From Actinomyces oris (lineage in GTDB: Bacteria; Actinomycetota; Actinomycetes; Actinomycetales; Actinomycetaceae): a stretch of 64,000 nt of DNA. The stretch spans positions 1 to 64,000 of the forward strand of contig NZ_MSKL01000019.1 in assembly GCF_001937665.1 (NCBI RefSeq), written 5' to 3'. Numbering within the stretch: the first letter of the stretch is position 1; every line of letters begins with the position of its first letter. Made by a program: the position numbers and the translations under genes. The notes beneath the pieces were generated by a model. That model did no database searches and was not told where the DNA came from. It saw only the letters and a program-made list of their open reading frames with translations. Of the stretch, positions 42,953 through 51,735 are shown one piece after another.

Positions 42953-44049
42953 GGCCGCCTCTGCTCCGGAGCGGCCTTCCGGGAGCGCCCGATGCCACCA
43001 CGGAGCGTCAGCAGCGCCTCGCAGACCGGGGCGAGCCTCAGGCTGGAGCGCGCCAGTACCTGACGGACCGGCTCGGTGGGAAGAAGACGGGGTGAGCTCG
43101 CCCCCAGGACCGCGCCGGCCATCGCGGCAATGGTGTCGGTATCTCCCCCGAGCTCAGCGGCGAAGCACAGACCATCCAGGGGCTGCTGCGCGAACTCCCG
43201 CACAATCACCAGAGCGCAGGGGACCGACTCCGCCGACTCCACCGACGTTCCGACGTAGGTGCGCAGATGCTCGGCCAGGGCGTCCCCGTGCAGGTCGCGA
43301 CTCGTCGCCAGGGCCAGGCGAGTGCGGGCGGCGACAGAGGCCTTCTCCGTCCAGTGACCCTCCCCGGGGTGGGCGGCCACGAAGTCCAGCGCCGCCTCCA
43401 GCGCACCCGCCGCGTCGACGCCGTCGATGGCCGCGCTGACCGCTGCGGCCAGGAGCCCAGCGGCCTCGAAGCCCTGCCGGGTGTCGTGGGTGACCAGGCA
43501 GGACTCGTGAACGGCCTGGGCCAGCGCGTCGCCGTCGGTGCTCAGGGAGAAGGCGATGCCCACCGGAGCCACCCGCATCGCGGCGCCGTTGGTGGTGCCC
43601 TCCCTGCCGGTGCAGTGCGGGTCGGCCCCGGCGCGCACCCGCTCCAGAGCGAGCTTGGTGGAGGGGCCCAGCAGGTCCAGGGAACCGCGGGCGCGCATGT
43701 CATCCTCCCAGCTCAGGAGGGCAGCGGCGAGCTGGTGGGGGTCGATGCGGCCGCCACCTTCGGTGAGGAGTCCGGCCAGGATGAGAGCCTGCTCGGTGTC
43801 ATCCGTGACGCTGCCCGCAGGCATTGAGGGGGCGATGGGCTGCTCGGCGACGGCGTCGCGCAGCCCGGTGATCGCGCCGTAGCACCGGCGGATCTGTGTC
43901 GGGCTCATGGACTGGGTGGGCATCCCCAATGCATCGCCGAGGGCCAGCCCGGTCAGCGCTCCCAGGGCGCGTTCGCCCACCGAGGGCTCAGACGCGGCAG
44001 GCTCAGACCCGGGTGAAGGAGTACGAGGACGGGGATCGGGGTGTCTCAC
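42949..44049 (-). CDS. ADP-ribosylglycohydrolase family protein
   Basis: The protein belongs to the DraG/ARH family that removes ADP-ribose from proteins or small molecules using two magnesium ions. Metal-binding motifs are MPAGSVTDDTEQALILAG and the late GGDTDTIAAMAGAVLGA. The core begins at GERALGALTGLALGDALGMP. Two starts are possible. The ATG at 44106 lacks a ribosome binding site, whereas the GTG at 44049 has AGAAGGACC six bases upstream and is preferred, giving 366 residues. The gene is coupled to a PfkB kinase gene downstream and is divergent from menA. Confidence 0.88.
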   Translation of the reverse strand: MRHPDPRPRTPSPGSEPAASEPSVGERALGALTGLALGDALGMPTQSMSPTQIRRCYGAITGLRDAVAEQPIAPSMPAGSVTDDTEQALILAGLLTEGGGRIDPHQLAAALLSWEDDMRARGSLDLLGPSTKLALERVRAGADPHCTGREGTTNGAAMRVAPVGIAFSLSTDGDALAQAVHESCLVTHDTRQGFEAAGLLAAAVSAAIDGVDAAGALEAALDFVAAHPGEGHWTEKASVAARTRLALATSRDLHGDALAEHLRTYVGTSVESAESVPCALVIVREFAQQPLDGLCFAAELGGDTDTIAAMAGAVLGASSPRLLPTEPVRQVLARSSLRLAPVCEALLTLRGGIGRSRKAAPEQRRP

Positions 44050-44177
44050 GGAGGTCCTTCTGGCGATCAGGGTGCCGGCTGCATCACCGGTCGAGGTGTG
44101 GCTCATGCGCTCGCACCGGTGAGGGCCACGGCGCTGGTAGGGTCACTGCCGCCTACCCTAGAGGATCGGAGGAAGCC

Positions 44178-45158
44178 GTGAGCGGCGAGAACGGCGAACA
44201 CGCGCAGGACAGCGGCCCCCGCGCCACCAGCTGGGGGGAGGTGGTACGTCTGCGCACCCTGCCGGCCGCTGTCGCCCCCGTCATCCTGGGTGCCGGGGCG
44301 GCCGCCGCGGTGGGGGAGCTCTCAGTGCTGCGGAGCCTGCTGGCCGCGGGCGTGGCCCTGGCGCTGCAGATCGGCTGCAACCTGGCCAATGACTACTCCG
44401 ACGGCGTGCGCGGCACCGACGACGATCGCACCGGGCCGCCGCGACTGACCGCCTCCGGGCAGGTCGCCCCGGGCGCCGTCAAGCTCGCCGCCTTCGGCTG
44501 CTTCGGGATCGGAGGTCTCCTGGGCCTGGGTCTGGTGGTGCTGACCGGCCAGTGGTGGCTGCTGGTCATCGGGGCCGCGGCGATCGCGGCCGCCTGGTTC
44601 TACACCGGCGGCTCCCACCCCTACGGCTACGCCGGCCTGGGGGAGGTCTTCGTCTTCGTCTTCTTCGGCCTGGTGGCCACGGTGGGAACCGCCTATGTCC
44701 AGGCCGGCACGGTGCCGGGGTGGCTGTGGCCCTCGGCCTGCGGGATCGGCCTACTCGCCTGCTCCCTGCTCATGGTCAACAACTTGCGCGACATCGACAC
44801 CGATCCCGCCCACGGCAAGATGACCCTGGCGGTCCGTCTGGGGGAGGGGGGCGCTCGGCGCGCCTTCTCAGTCATGCTCTACCTGCCTCTCCTGCTGGGG
44901 GCCGTCGCCCTGGTGTGGGCGCGTGAGACCGGATCAGCCAGTCCCGTCGACGGCGGGGGCCACATCAGCCCGCTGCTGACCCTGGTCATCGCGCTGGCGG
45001 CGCCGCTCCTGCTCCTGCCGCTGGTCCGACGGGCCACCGCGCCTGTGCGTGCCGGCGCCCGGGGACGCGATCTCATCGCCTCCCTGCGTGACGCCGGCCT
45101 GCTGGAGCTGGCCTACGGCGTCGTCTTCGCCGCCGCCACTGTCATCATCACCCTGTGA
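44178..45158 (+). CDS. menA: 1,4-dihydroxy-2-naphthoate polyprenyltransferase
   Basis: MenA prenylates 1,4-dihydroxy-2-naphthoate in the membrane to give demethylmenaquinone. The 326-residue protein has about eight helices and the two aspartate-rich prenyl-diphosphate motifs, NLANDYSDGVRGTDDDR and NNLRDIDTDPAHGKMTLAVR. Opening RLRTLPAAVAPVILGAG is characteristic of MenA. The GTG at 44178 follows CGGAGGAAG; longer frames antisense to the ADP-ribosylglycohydrolase gene are not conserved. TAGGGT at 44138 within a short GGTAGG/CCTACC inverted repeat may be its -10 box. A hypothetical membrane-protein gene follows after 27 bp. Confidence 0.95.
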   Translation: MSGENGEHAQDSGPRATSWGEVVRLRTLPAAVAPVILGAGAAAAVGELSVLRSLLAAGVALALQIGCNLANDYSDGVRGTDDDRTGPPRLTASGQVAPGAVKLAAFGCFGIGGLLGLGLVVLTGQWWLLVIGAAAIAAAWFYTGGSHPYGYAGLGEVFVFVFFGLVATVGTAYVQAGTVPGWLWPSACGIGLLACSLLMVNNLRDIDTDPAHGKMTLAVRLGEGGARRAFSVMLYLPLLLGAVALVWARETGSASPVDGGGHISPLLTLVIALAAPLLLLPLVRRATAPVRAGARGRDLIASLRDAGLLELAYGVVFAAATVIITL

Positions 45159-45185
45159 GCCCGGGCTCGGGAGAGCGTCAATCTC

Positions 45186-45959
45186 ATGCGGGGAGATCTC
45201 AGGGCGTCAACGAAGTACATCGACTGGGCGCTGGTTCCATCCCGCTGGATTGAGCGGCGATTCCTCATCTTCACGGCACTGCGCAGCCCGGGGTACATCC
45301 TGCTGCATCTCGTTGCTGGCCTGCCTCTGGCGGCTATCGTGGGAATCACTGTTGGGGTGCTTCTGGAGCTGGTGGGAGTGCCTGAGGTGAACGGGGCGTG
45401 GGCCTTTGTGCTGGGGGCCCTGCTCGTGGCCTCTCTCATGGGGTACCGGCTGCTGAGCTTCACCGTGTTCAACACCTCGGGCGTGCACATCTTCCGGTTC
45501 ATCGGATGCTGGTGGTGGCGCAAGGACATCCCGTGGGTGGCCTTTCGCGAAACGGCGCGTGTGGACCTCCAGGAGGCGCCCTATGACATCCACGGCTTCA
45601 CACCTCCCGATACCCACAATCTGGCGCTGCATCTGACGACCATGGAGCAGTGGGCAGGGTTCGTCGGGGCCTGGGCGGCACAGGGGGATCGCTCTGATCC
45701 GGTGGCGGGACTTCCTCCGAGGGACCGCATGGCGCTGGTCAAGGCATTCGATAAGCAGGGCACGTTCTGGAAGCTGGACAGTACTTCGACGATCGTCCCC
45801 GGATTCGTACGCCTGTCTCGACCTGACGACCGGCGTCAGGGGGCTCAGGAGCGCATCGCCCGCGACTGGCGCGCCCTCATCGAGTGGGCGGAGCAGAAGC
45901 AGTACCTGCCCAGACGGCTCTACCCCTTCGAGTCCTACCCGGGCTTTCTTCCCTGGTAG
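45186..45959 (+). CDS. hypothetical membrane protein downstream of menA
   Basis: This 257-residue protein has two or three N-terminal hydrophobic segments (YILLHLVAGLPLAAIVGITVG and GAWAFVLGALLVASLMGY). A soluble C-terminal part carries IFRFIGCWWWRKDIPWVAFR and an aromatic ending YPFESYPGFLPW. The order of membrane pair, beta segment and W-rich helix recalls bacterial PH-like membrane proteins, but I could not assign a family. An ATG preceded by GGGAGAG starts it 27 bp after menA, so it may be co-transcribed. Codon use is slightly less C-ending than that of menA. Confidence 0.65.
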   Translation: MRGDLRASTKYIDWALVPSRWIERRFLIFTALRSPGYILLHLVAGLPLAAIVGITVGVLLELVGVPEVNGAWAFVLGALLVASLMGYRLLSFTVFNTSGVHIFRFIGCWWWRKDIPWVAFRETARVDLQEAPYDIHGFTPPDTHNLALHLTTMEQWAGFVGAWAAQGDRSDPVAGLPPRDRMALVKAFDKQGTFWKLDSTSTIVPGFVRLSRPDDRRQGAQERIARDWRALIEWAEQKQYLPRRLYPFESYPGFLPW

Positions 45960-46498
45960 CCCGAAGCTCCAGACTCGCCTGCGGGCTAAGCAGTCGGAGT
46001 CGGCGTTCGCCCCGCGATTGGTACTGCATCAGTGTGGGCAGAGGGGGAGAGGTCTGGAGGGCCGCTGGTGTCCATGGTGCTGACATCACCCCCCTCATCG
46101 GCGTTGCACGCCGAGGAGGAATCCCGTAATTCCAACGATTCTTGGGGAGGGCTTTCGCGGTGGGCTCGTTGATGTCAGCGCTGTGGACACTGAGCCGTGG
46201 GACTGAACGACTCTGCGGGGTCTAGGTGGCGGGGTCGGGCTCCCTTACCCGCGCTGGCCGAGCCTTCCTCTGCCTGTCCCCTTTCGGCTCCTGCGCAGGA
46301 GCCTGGACGCCATGGTTCGACGTCGGCCCCGGCCTACTCCACGAGGATGGGGGTGCACTGGCCGAAGTTTGTGCGTACTGCACGAGCCCCCGCCCCTGGT
46401 GGAGTACACCCGAGGCTCACGCAGTAGCCCCCGGCCCTCGTGGAGTACTGGCGGACGCCGACCGCCGCACCGATGGAGACGCACCAAGCCCTGAGGAC
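45960..46498. other. 539-bp intergenic region, no gene seen
   Basis: The gap lies between convergent genes (the hypothetical protein and the YagU-like gene). Several open frames cross it but none has a ribosome binding site, conserved motif or codon bias. It includes a structured stretch at 46334-46448 with repeated GTGGAGTAC. A decayed gene cannot be excluded. Confidence 0.5.
46334..46448. repeat. imperfect direct and inverted repeats (GTGGAGTAC units)
   Basis: TACTCCACGAGG (46335-46346) is the exact inverse of CCTCGTGGAGTA (46436-46447). GTGGAGTAC occurs at 46399-46407 and 46440-46448, with a one-mismatch inverse GTACTGCAC at 46375-46383. The stretch could fold into alternative hairpins. 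Confidence 0.4.
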
Positions 46499-47080
46499 TC
46501 AGCGGGTCGGTTCGGTATCGAGCGGAACCCACGGGTCGGGCTGGTGGGTGATGCGGTTGCGCACGTCCCGGCGCACGAGCTCGATCGACCACAGCCAGAT
46601 GACGTGCCCCAGCGCCTCGGAGAAGTGCTCCGCCCAGGTCTGCCCACCGGCGACCCACGGGAAGGGCGAGGGGACCGTGCCCGTCAGCGGCATGAGCACC
46701 AGGTGCGCCCCCACCCACACGAGCAGACCGAAGGCGGCCCCCTGCCACAGCGTGATCGACTTGTAGTACTCCGCCATGACGCAGTAGAAGACGGCGAAGA
46801 CGATCGCGAAGCTGAAGTGGATGATGAAGGAGTAGATCGGCAGCCCCTCGTTGCCATTGAAAGTGATGCCGGTGTGCGACTGCTCCGGGCTCATCCCCAG
46901 CTGCTCAAGGAGCTGCTGAGGCGGGTTGGTGGCGTTGCGCTCCGGGGTACGGGGCGGGAAGGGAACCTCCCAGCCGAACTTGACGATGGCGGAGAAGAAG
47001 CCTCCGATGATGCCGACGACGATCGCTGTTCCGACTCGCCGCCGCGTGGGGTCGGTCTTCTTCAGCAGGGTGGACAGCAT
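46499..47080 (-). CDS. YagU family protein (DUF1440)
   Basis: This 193-residue integral membrane protein matches the YagU/DUF1440 pattern: an N-terminal helix (GTAIVVGIIGGFFSAIVKFGWE), the signature FPPRTPERNATNPP, then helices FIIHFSFAIVFAVFYCVMAEYY and WQGAAFGLLVWVGAHLVLMP, and the ending HFSEALGHVIWLWSIELVRR. E. coli YagU has been linked to acid resistance; its molecular function is unknown. Start ATG at 47080 follows CTGGAGA. It is a single gene, convergent with the region after menA. Confidence 0.85.
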   Translation of the reverse strand: MLSTLLKKTDPTRRRVGTAIVVGIIGGFFSAIVKFGWEVPFPPRTPERNATNPPQQLLEQLGMSPEQSHTGITFNGNEGLPIYSFIIHFSFAIVFAVFYCVMAEYYKSITLWQGAAFGLLVWVGAHLVLMPLTGTVPSPFPWVAGGQTWAEHFSEALGHVIWLWSIELVRRDVRNRITHQPDPWVPLDTEPTR

Positions 47081-47290
47081 GGGTGTCTCCAGGTGGTGGG
47101 AGTAGTCATGGTGACCGAGTCGGTGGACGGCTTGCAGATCGAACGGTGTCCTAGTCGTCCGTTGTCCACCGACCCGGCCTCCCGGAAGCCTGGCATGGGA
47201 GGCGGCCGGGCCGCAACGTTATCGTGACCTAATCCGGTCGCGTCCCGTGAGCCGTGGCGAGGTCGAAGCGCTGAACCGGGAACGGAAACC

Positions 47291-47334
47291 GGCGAGGGCC
47301 TCGCCGCAGCTGGTGCTGCAACGAGGCCCTCGCC
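47291..47334 (-). terminator. terminator after the lipoprotein gene
   Basis: A perfect 13-bp stem (47291-47303 with 47322-47334) lies 26 bp beyond the lipoprotein stop. On the minus strand the stem is followed by a modestly T-rich stretch. Confidence 0.7.
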
Positions 47335-47359
47335 AGATTGATGGTGCAGGTCTGTCGGC

Positions 47360-47869
47360 TCAGTTGCCGCCGCCCTGCTGGCCCGGCTGCTGGGCGCCGG
47401 CGCTGCTGTCAGCACCGCCCTGCTGCTGGCCACCCTGCTGGCCCGGCTGCTGACCGCCCTGCTGGTTGTCGCCCTGAATGGAACCGCCCTGCTGCTGGCC
47501 GCCCTGCTGCTGGCCCGGTTGCTGGCCCGGCTGCTGACCGCCCTGCTGGCCCGGCTGCTGACCATCCTGCTGGGTGCCGGCGCTGCCGCCTGCACCGCCC
47601 GGCTGCTGACCGCCCTGCTGACTGTCGCCGCCCTGCTGGCCCTGGGGAGCGCTGGGCTGGCTGCCTCCGCCGGTGGCGCCACCGGTCGCCTTGCTGTCAG
47701 CACTGGGCGTAGCGGCACCGCCGTCGCTGGTCTTACCCGCGGTCTGCTTGGTGGCGGGTGTGGTCGAGTCGCTCGAGCCGGAACCCGAGCAGGCTGCCAG
47801 ACCGAGTCCGGCGGTGACGATGAGGAGCGAGGTGGCGAGGGTCTTGGCACGTGTAGCGGTGAATCGCAT
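47360..47869 (-). CDS. Gln/Gly-rich repeat lipoprotein
   Basis: The 169-residue product has a lipoprotein signal ending at lipobox LAAC, then a Ser/Thr/Ala-rich spacer to about residue 75. The remaining half is a low-complexity tract built of QQGG, QQPGQQGG and GGQQ units. No globular domain is visible, so it is probably a disordered surface lipoprotein, possibly a spacer or matrix component. Translation starts at an ATG seven bases after TAGGAGA. The repeat codons (CAGCAGGGCGG type) make the tract prone to slippage, and its length may vary between strains. It is divergent from dipZ. Confidence 0.82.
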   Translation of the reverse strand: MRFTATRAKTLATSLLIVTAGLGLAACSGSGSSDSTTPATKQTAGKTSDGGAATPSADSKATGGATGGGSQPSAPQGQQGGDSQQGGQQPGGAGGSAGTQQDGQQPGQQGGQQPGQQPGQQQGGQQQGGSIQGDNQQGGQQPGQQGGQQQGGADSSAGAQQPGQQGGGN

Positions 47870-48094
47870 GAGATCTCCTATGCGGTTGCTGGTGCAGTGT
47901 CAGTGCGGGATGGCCCGCTCTTGCCGATCCGGAGTCGCCGTCGTCCATGGTGCTTAAGGAAGAGCCCACCGACACCCGTTGCGAGTGACGATCGTCATAG
48001 ACGGCTATGTGGTTGTTCGACAATCCCCGTTGCCGATGGCTCCGAACCTCTTTCGAGACTAGCAACAAGAAACGGACCGAAAGGGTGAATTATC

Positions 48095-49789
48095 GTGACA
48101 ACCGTCTCGAGTCTGGTGGCCATCGGGCTGCTGGGAGGTCTCATCACGGGTATCTCCCCGTGCGTCCTGCCCGTGCTCCCCGTCATCCTCCTCTCCGCAG
48201 GAGCGCAGGGTGTACGTAGTGATGACGAGGAGGACAGCGGCGGCTTCGCCTCCCGCTTCCACCCCTACCTCGTGGTGACCGGCCTTGTGGTCAGTTTCAC
48301 GGTCTTCACGCTCCTGGGATCGACTCTCCTGAGCCTGCTCCATCTGCCGCAGGACCTCATCCGTTGGATCGGCATCGTCATGCTCGCCCTGATCGGCCTG
48401 GGCATGATGGTCCCGAAGGTCATGGAGACCCTGGAGCGTCCCTTCTCGCGCTTCCAGCGCTTCGGTGGTTCGAAGAATCCCTCCAACGGCTTCCTCCTGG
48501 GCCTGGTGCTGGGAGCCGCGTACGTGCCCTGCGCCGGACCGGTCCTGGCTGCTGTCGCCGTCGCGGGCGCCACCGGACGGATCGGCGTCGACACCGTTGC
48601 GCTGGCCGTGTCCTTCGCCGTCGGCACGGCGATCCCGCTGCTGGCCTTCGCCCTGGCCGGACGTGGCATCACGGAGAGGATTCGCGCCTTCCGCACCCGC
48701 CAGCGCGCCATCCGCGTCACCGCCGGCGTCGTCATGCTCGGGCTGGCCGTGGCGCTCGTCCTGGACGCCCCGGCCGCGCTCCAGCGCCGCCTGCCCGACT
48801 ACACGGCCTCCCTTCAGGCCCGCACCGACAGTCTCCTTCACGGTGACTCCACCGGGGCCTGCCGTCCCGGGGCCACCGCTCTCGGCGACTGCGGCCCCCT
48901 GCCCGCCATCGACGGCGCGGTGGCCTGGATCAACACGCCCAGCAACCAGCCCCTGACCCAGCATGACCGCGCCGGCAAGGTCACTCTGGTCGACTTCTTC
49001 GCATACTCCTGCATCAACTGCCAGCGCTCGATCCCCGGCATCGAGAAGCTGCACGAGACCTACGCCGCCTCCGGCCTGCAGGTGATCGGCGTCCACTCCC
49101 CGGAGTACGCCTTCGAGAAGGAGGTGGACAACGTGCGCGGCGGCGTCGAGAGCCTCGGCATCACCTACCCCGTGGCCGTCGACTCCAACCTGGTCACCTG
49201 GACCAACTTCGACAACCACTACTGGCCCGCCCACTACCTGGCCGACGCCCAGGGCAACGTCCGCCAGACCCACATCGGTGAGGGCGGGGAGGCCGCCACG
49301 GAGAAGCTCGTCCGTGAGCTGCTCACGCAAGCCAACCCGAAGGCGACCCTCCCCGCCCCCGTCTTCTCCGAGGCGAACGACGACGCGGGCACGAACAGCC
49401 CCCGCACCCCCGAGACCTACCTGGGCTCGGACCGGGCCTCCGGCTTCGCGCAGGGCACCCTGCACAAGGGCCGGCACTCCTTCTCCTTCCCCTCCCGTCT
49501 TCAGGCCGACACCTTCGCCCTGGACGGCACGTGGAAGGTTGAGCCGCAGTCCATCGCCCCGGCCGAGGGCAAGGGACGTCTGCGCCTGTCCTACCGCGGC
49601 AAGCAGGTCAACCTCGTCGTCTCCGGTGAAGGGGACCTGACCTGGACGGTCAACGGGAAGACCCGCACCACCCACATCTCCGGCGTGCCCAACGGGATGG
49701 AGCTGGTCCGTACCGACGAGGTGGGATCGGGCGAGCTCGAGCTGGAGGCCTCGCCCGGGCTGCAGCTGTACTCCTTCACCTTCGGGTGA
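48095..49789 (+). CDS. dipZ: cytochrome c biogenesis/thioredoxin fusion protein DipZ
   Basis: DipZ carries reducing power across the membrane to extracytoplasmic thiol proteins. The 564-residue protein has an N-terminal CcdA/DsbD-like membrane domain with the paired cysteines in [12 protein letters not shown] and [13 protein letters not shown] thioredoxin-like domain follows with the active site [12 protein letters not shown] and the cis-Pro region [14 protein letters not shown]-terminal beta-sandwich (about residues 440-564, [18 protein letters not shown]) is typical of actinobacterial DipZ. It starts at a GTG. The ECF sigma gene follows, an arrangement recalling mycobacteria, where dipZ belongs to the SigK regulon. 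Confidence 0.93.
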   Translation: MTTVSSLVAIGLLGGLITGISPCVLPVLPVILLSAGAQGVRSDDEEDSGGFASRFHPYLVVTGLVVSFTVFTLLGSTLLSLLHLPQDLIRWIGIVMLALIGLGMMVPKVMETLERPFSRFQRFGGSKNPSNGFLLGLVLGAAYVPCAGPVLAAVAVAGATGRIGVDTVALAVSFAVGTAIPLLAFALAGRGITERIRAFRTRQRAIRVTAGVVMLGLAVALVLDAPAALQRRLPDYTASLQARTDSLLHGDSTGACRPGATALGDCGPLPAIDGAVAWINTPSNQPLTQHDRAGKVTLVDFFAYSCINCQRSIPGIEKLHETYAASGLQVIGVHSPEYAFEKEVDNVRGGVESLGITYPVAVDSNLVTWTNFDNHYWPAHYLADAQGNVRQTHIGEGGEAATEKLVRELLTQANPKATLPAPVFSEANDDAGTNSPRTPETYLGSDRASGFAQGTLHKGRHSFSFPSRLQADTFALDGTWKVEPQSIAPAEGKGRLRLSYRGKQVNLVVSGEGDLTWTVNGKTRTTHISGVPNGMELVRTDEVGSGELELEASPGLQLYSFTFG

Positions 49790-49891
49790 CCCGACGGTGA
49801 CGGCAGGGACGCTCCAGGAGGCGGTGTGATGGGCCTGGTGACGCTGGAGCCGCGGACCGGGACGCGCACCGTCTCCTCCTGCGGGCTCGCC

Positions 49892-49897
49892 TACCAT
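49892..49897 (+). promoter_or_regulatory. -10 box of leaderless promoter (ECF sigma gene)
   Basis: TACCAT lies 6 nt before the GTG at 49904, matching the local leaderless pattern. An alternative translation start (ATG 49829 after AGGAGG) would place this box inside the gene. Confidence 0.35.
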
Positions 49898-49903
49898 TCC
49901 CCT

Positions 49904-50461
49904 GTGACAAGCAGCAGCTCCAGCAGTTCTGAGGGGGAATGGATCGCGCAGGTGGCCGACGGTGACGCCGACGCCTTCGCCCGCCTCTACGACGCCTGGT
50001 CCTCTCGTCTGTTCGCGCTGATCCTGCAGATCGTCGTGGACCGCGCCCAGAGTGAGGAGGTACTCCAGGAGGTCTTCCTCGAGGTGTGGCGTACGGCCGG
50101 TTCCTTCTCCCAGGCGCGAGGCAGCGCCCGCGCCTGGCTGGTGACCATGGCCAGGCGCCGTGCCATCGATCGGGTCCGCTCCTCCCAGTCCTCCCGGGAC
50201 CGGGAGAGCCGGTGGCATGACTACATGCCCGACGTCGACCTGACGGTCCAGCAGGTCGAGGACAGACTCGTGGGCGAGCAGGTGCACCGGGCGCTCGAGG
50301 CCGTGGGGGAGCCCTACCGCTCCACCATCGAGCTGGCCTACTTCACGGGCCTGACTCACCGCGAGATCGCCCGCCGCACGGGCACGCCGCTGGGGACGGT
50401 CAAGACACGCATCAGGGACGGAATGGCACGGTTACGACGAGAGCTGGGGGTGCAGTCATGA
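49904..50461 (+). CDS. sigK: ECF RNA polymerase sigma factor, SigK-like (ECF19)
   Basis: The protein directs RNA polymerase to a stress or envelope regulon. Sigma region 2 is ADAFARLYDAWSSRLFALIL followed by QSEEVLQEVFLEVWRTA, and region 4 is YRSTIELAYFTGLTHREIAR followed by GTPLGTVKTRIRDGMARLRR. The features match the SigK-type ECF19 group, whose partners are RskA anti-sigma factors, as here. Two starts are possible: GTG 49904 (185 residues, 6 nt after TACCAT) and ATG 49829 (210 residues, with AGGAGG seven bases upstream). The first gives the usual short lead before region 2. The stop overlaps the anti-sigma gene by four bases. Confidence 0.88.
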   Translation: MTSSSSSSSEGEWIAQVADGDADAFARLYDAWSSRLFALILQIVVDRAQSEEVLQEVFLEVWRTAGSFSQARGSARAWLVTMARRRAIDRVRSSQSSRDRESRWHDYMPDVDLTVQQVEDRLVGEQVHRALEAVGEPYRSTIELAYFTGLTHREIARRTGTPLGTVKTRIRDGMARLRRELGVQS

Positions 50462-51375
50462 GCGACCGCGACAAGACTCACGAGGACACCATCAACGGCG
50501 ACGCCGATACGCCGGACGCCGAGGGGCTCGACGGTGCGCAGGACCTCGACGGCGTCGGGCTCTTCGACGACGATCTCGACTCGGAGACGGCCGCCCTGCT
50601 GGGGTCCTCGCTCAGGCCCGTGCCCCCGCCGGCCGCGATCCGCTCCTCCCTTCTGGAGGCCATTGCGCGCGAGCCTCAGACGGGCCAGGCCGGCGAGGCC
50701 ACCGGCACCATTGAGGAGGACGCTGGCGCCGCCGCCGGCGGCAGCGATGGTGGCAGTGACCGCGACTCGGTGGACTCCTCCGTCGTCAGCCTCGGTGCGC
50801 GCCGCCGACGCCGCTCCGCCTGGCGCACCGGCCTGTTACGGGCGGCCGCAGCCGTGGTCCTGCTCGGCGTCGGCATCGGTGTGGGGCGCTGGAGCGCGCG
50901 GGGTGCGGTCGATGAGGCCATGGACTCCATGGCCAACTCCATGGCGCCGACCCAGCACTACGCCCACCTCAACCAGGCCCAGGACGTCCAGCGCGTGACC
51001 GACACGATGCCCGACGGGCATGTTGCGACCCTCACCTGGTCCCGGGACATGAGCATGACCGCGCTGACACTGCCGGCCGCCATGAAGGAGTCGGCCGGTG
51101 AGCGCAGCCTCCAGGTCTGGCTCAAGGAGGGGGAGACGACCACCTCGCTGGGCGTCTACGACCCCCGCGGCGGGGCCGGCTTCTCCTTCCTCGACATCAT
51201 GCCCAAGCCCGGCCAGCAGATCGTCATCACCATGGAGCCGGCCGGCGGATCGGCCCAGCCGACGACGCCGCCCCTGGTCACCCTGCGAGTGAGTGAGGAC
51301 GCCGGCCAGGCCGGCACCGCGACCGGCTCACCGACCCCCGCACCCTCGGCCGGCCCCACCGGGGACTCCGCCTAG
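50458..51375 (+). CDS. rskA: anti-sigma factor, RskA family
   Basis: This 305-residue single-pass membrane protein should hold the sigma factor inactive until regulated proteolysis. It has an acidic N-terminal region with a short anti-sigma segment (DSETAALLGSSLRPVPPPAAIRS), a membrane helix LLRAAAAVVLLGVGIGVGRW, and a C-terminal extracytoplasmic RskA domain. The latter shows ATLTWSRDMSMTALTLPAAM, LQVWLKEGETTTSLGVYDP and VITMEPAGGSAQPTTPPL, the pattern of the anti-sigma-K factor family. The zinc-binding HxxxCxxC motif is absent. The four-base overlap with the sigma gene indicates coupled expression. Confidence 0.88.
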   Translation: MSDRDKTHEDTINGDADTPDAEGLDGAQDLDGVGLFDDDLDSETAALLGSSLRPVPPPAAIRSSLLEAIAREPQTGQAGEATGTIEEDAGAAAGGSDGGSDRDSVDSSVVSLGARRRRRSAWRTGLLRAAAAVVLLGVGIGVGRWSARGAVDEAMDSMANSMAPTQHYAHLNQAQDVQRVTDTMPDGHVATLTWSRDMSMTALTLPAAMKESAGERSLQVWLKEGETTTSLGVYDPRGGAGFSFLDIMPKPGQQIVITMEPAGGSAQPTTPPLVTLRVSEDAGQAGTATGSPTPAPSAGPTGDSA

Positions 51376-51735
51376 CGGGGGCCGCGGCGGGGAGGAACGA
51401 CACGAGCCCCGAATTGTGATGTAAATAACACTAAAGTCATCTCGAGGGGGCCGACCTCGGTGCTGACGGACGTCAGTGTCTCTGAGGTGATTTCCTGTCA
51501 TTCCGCGGCTTTCTGAGGGTTGATGGAAGCGGCGGGCGACGAGGGCGGTCGTTGTTGCTGTGAGCGGAAGACAATGAGTACTTCTTTTCCATCTTCGGCA
51601 TGAATGCACAGAGAATTCTGAGGGCGTGAATTCTCTTTCAGAATATTCGCTCCATTCCGGTACGCACCACGATTCTGAATGCCCTCGATATGTCGACCCT
51701 GAGCTCTCTCATGCGGTCGTGACGATGCCTCAGAG
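51376..51735. other. intergenic region between rskA and menB with inverted repeat
   Basis: This 360-bp AT-richer stretch separates convergent genes. It includes AGAGAATTC-N9-GAATTCTCT (51610-51636, perfect 9-bp arms), which may terminate transcription or bind a regulator. No open frame with supporting signals is seen. Confidence 0.45.

Noticed and set aside
47360-47870. Mpt70/Mpt83-like (fasciclin) partner for the SigK-type locus
   Set aside because: The lipoprotein beside dipZ has no fasciclin motifs and is low-complexity after the signal.
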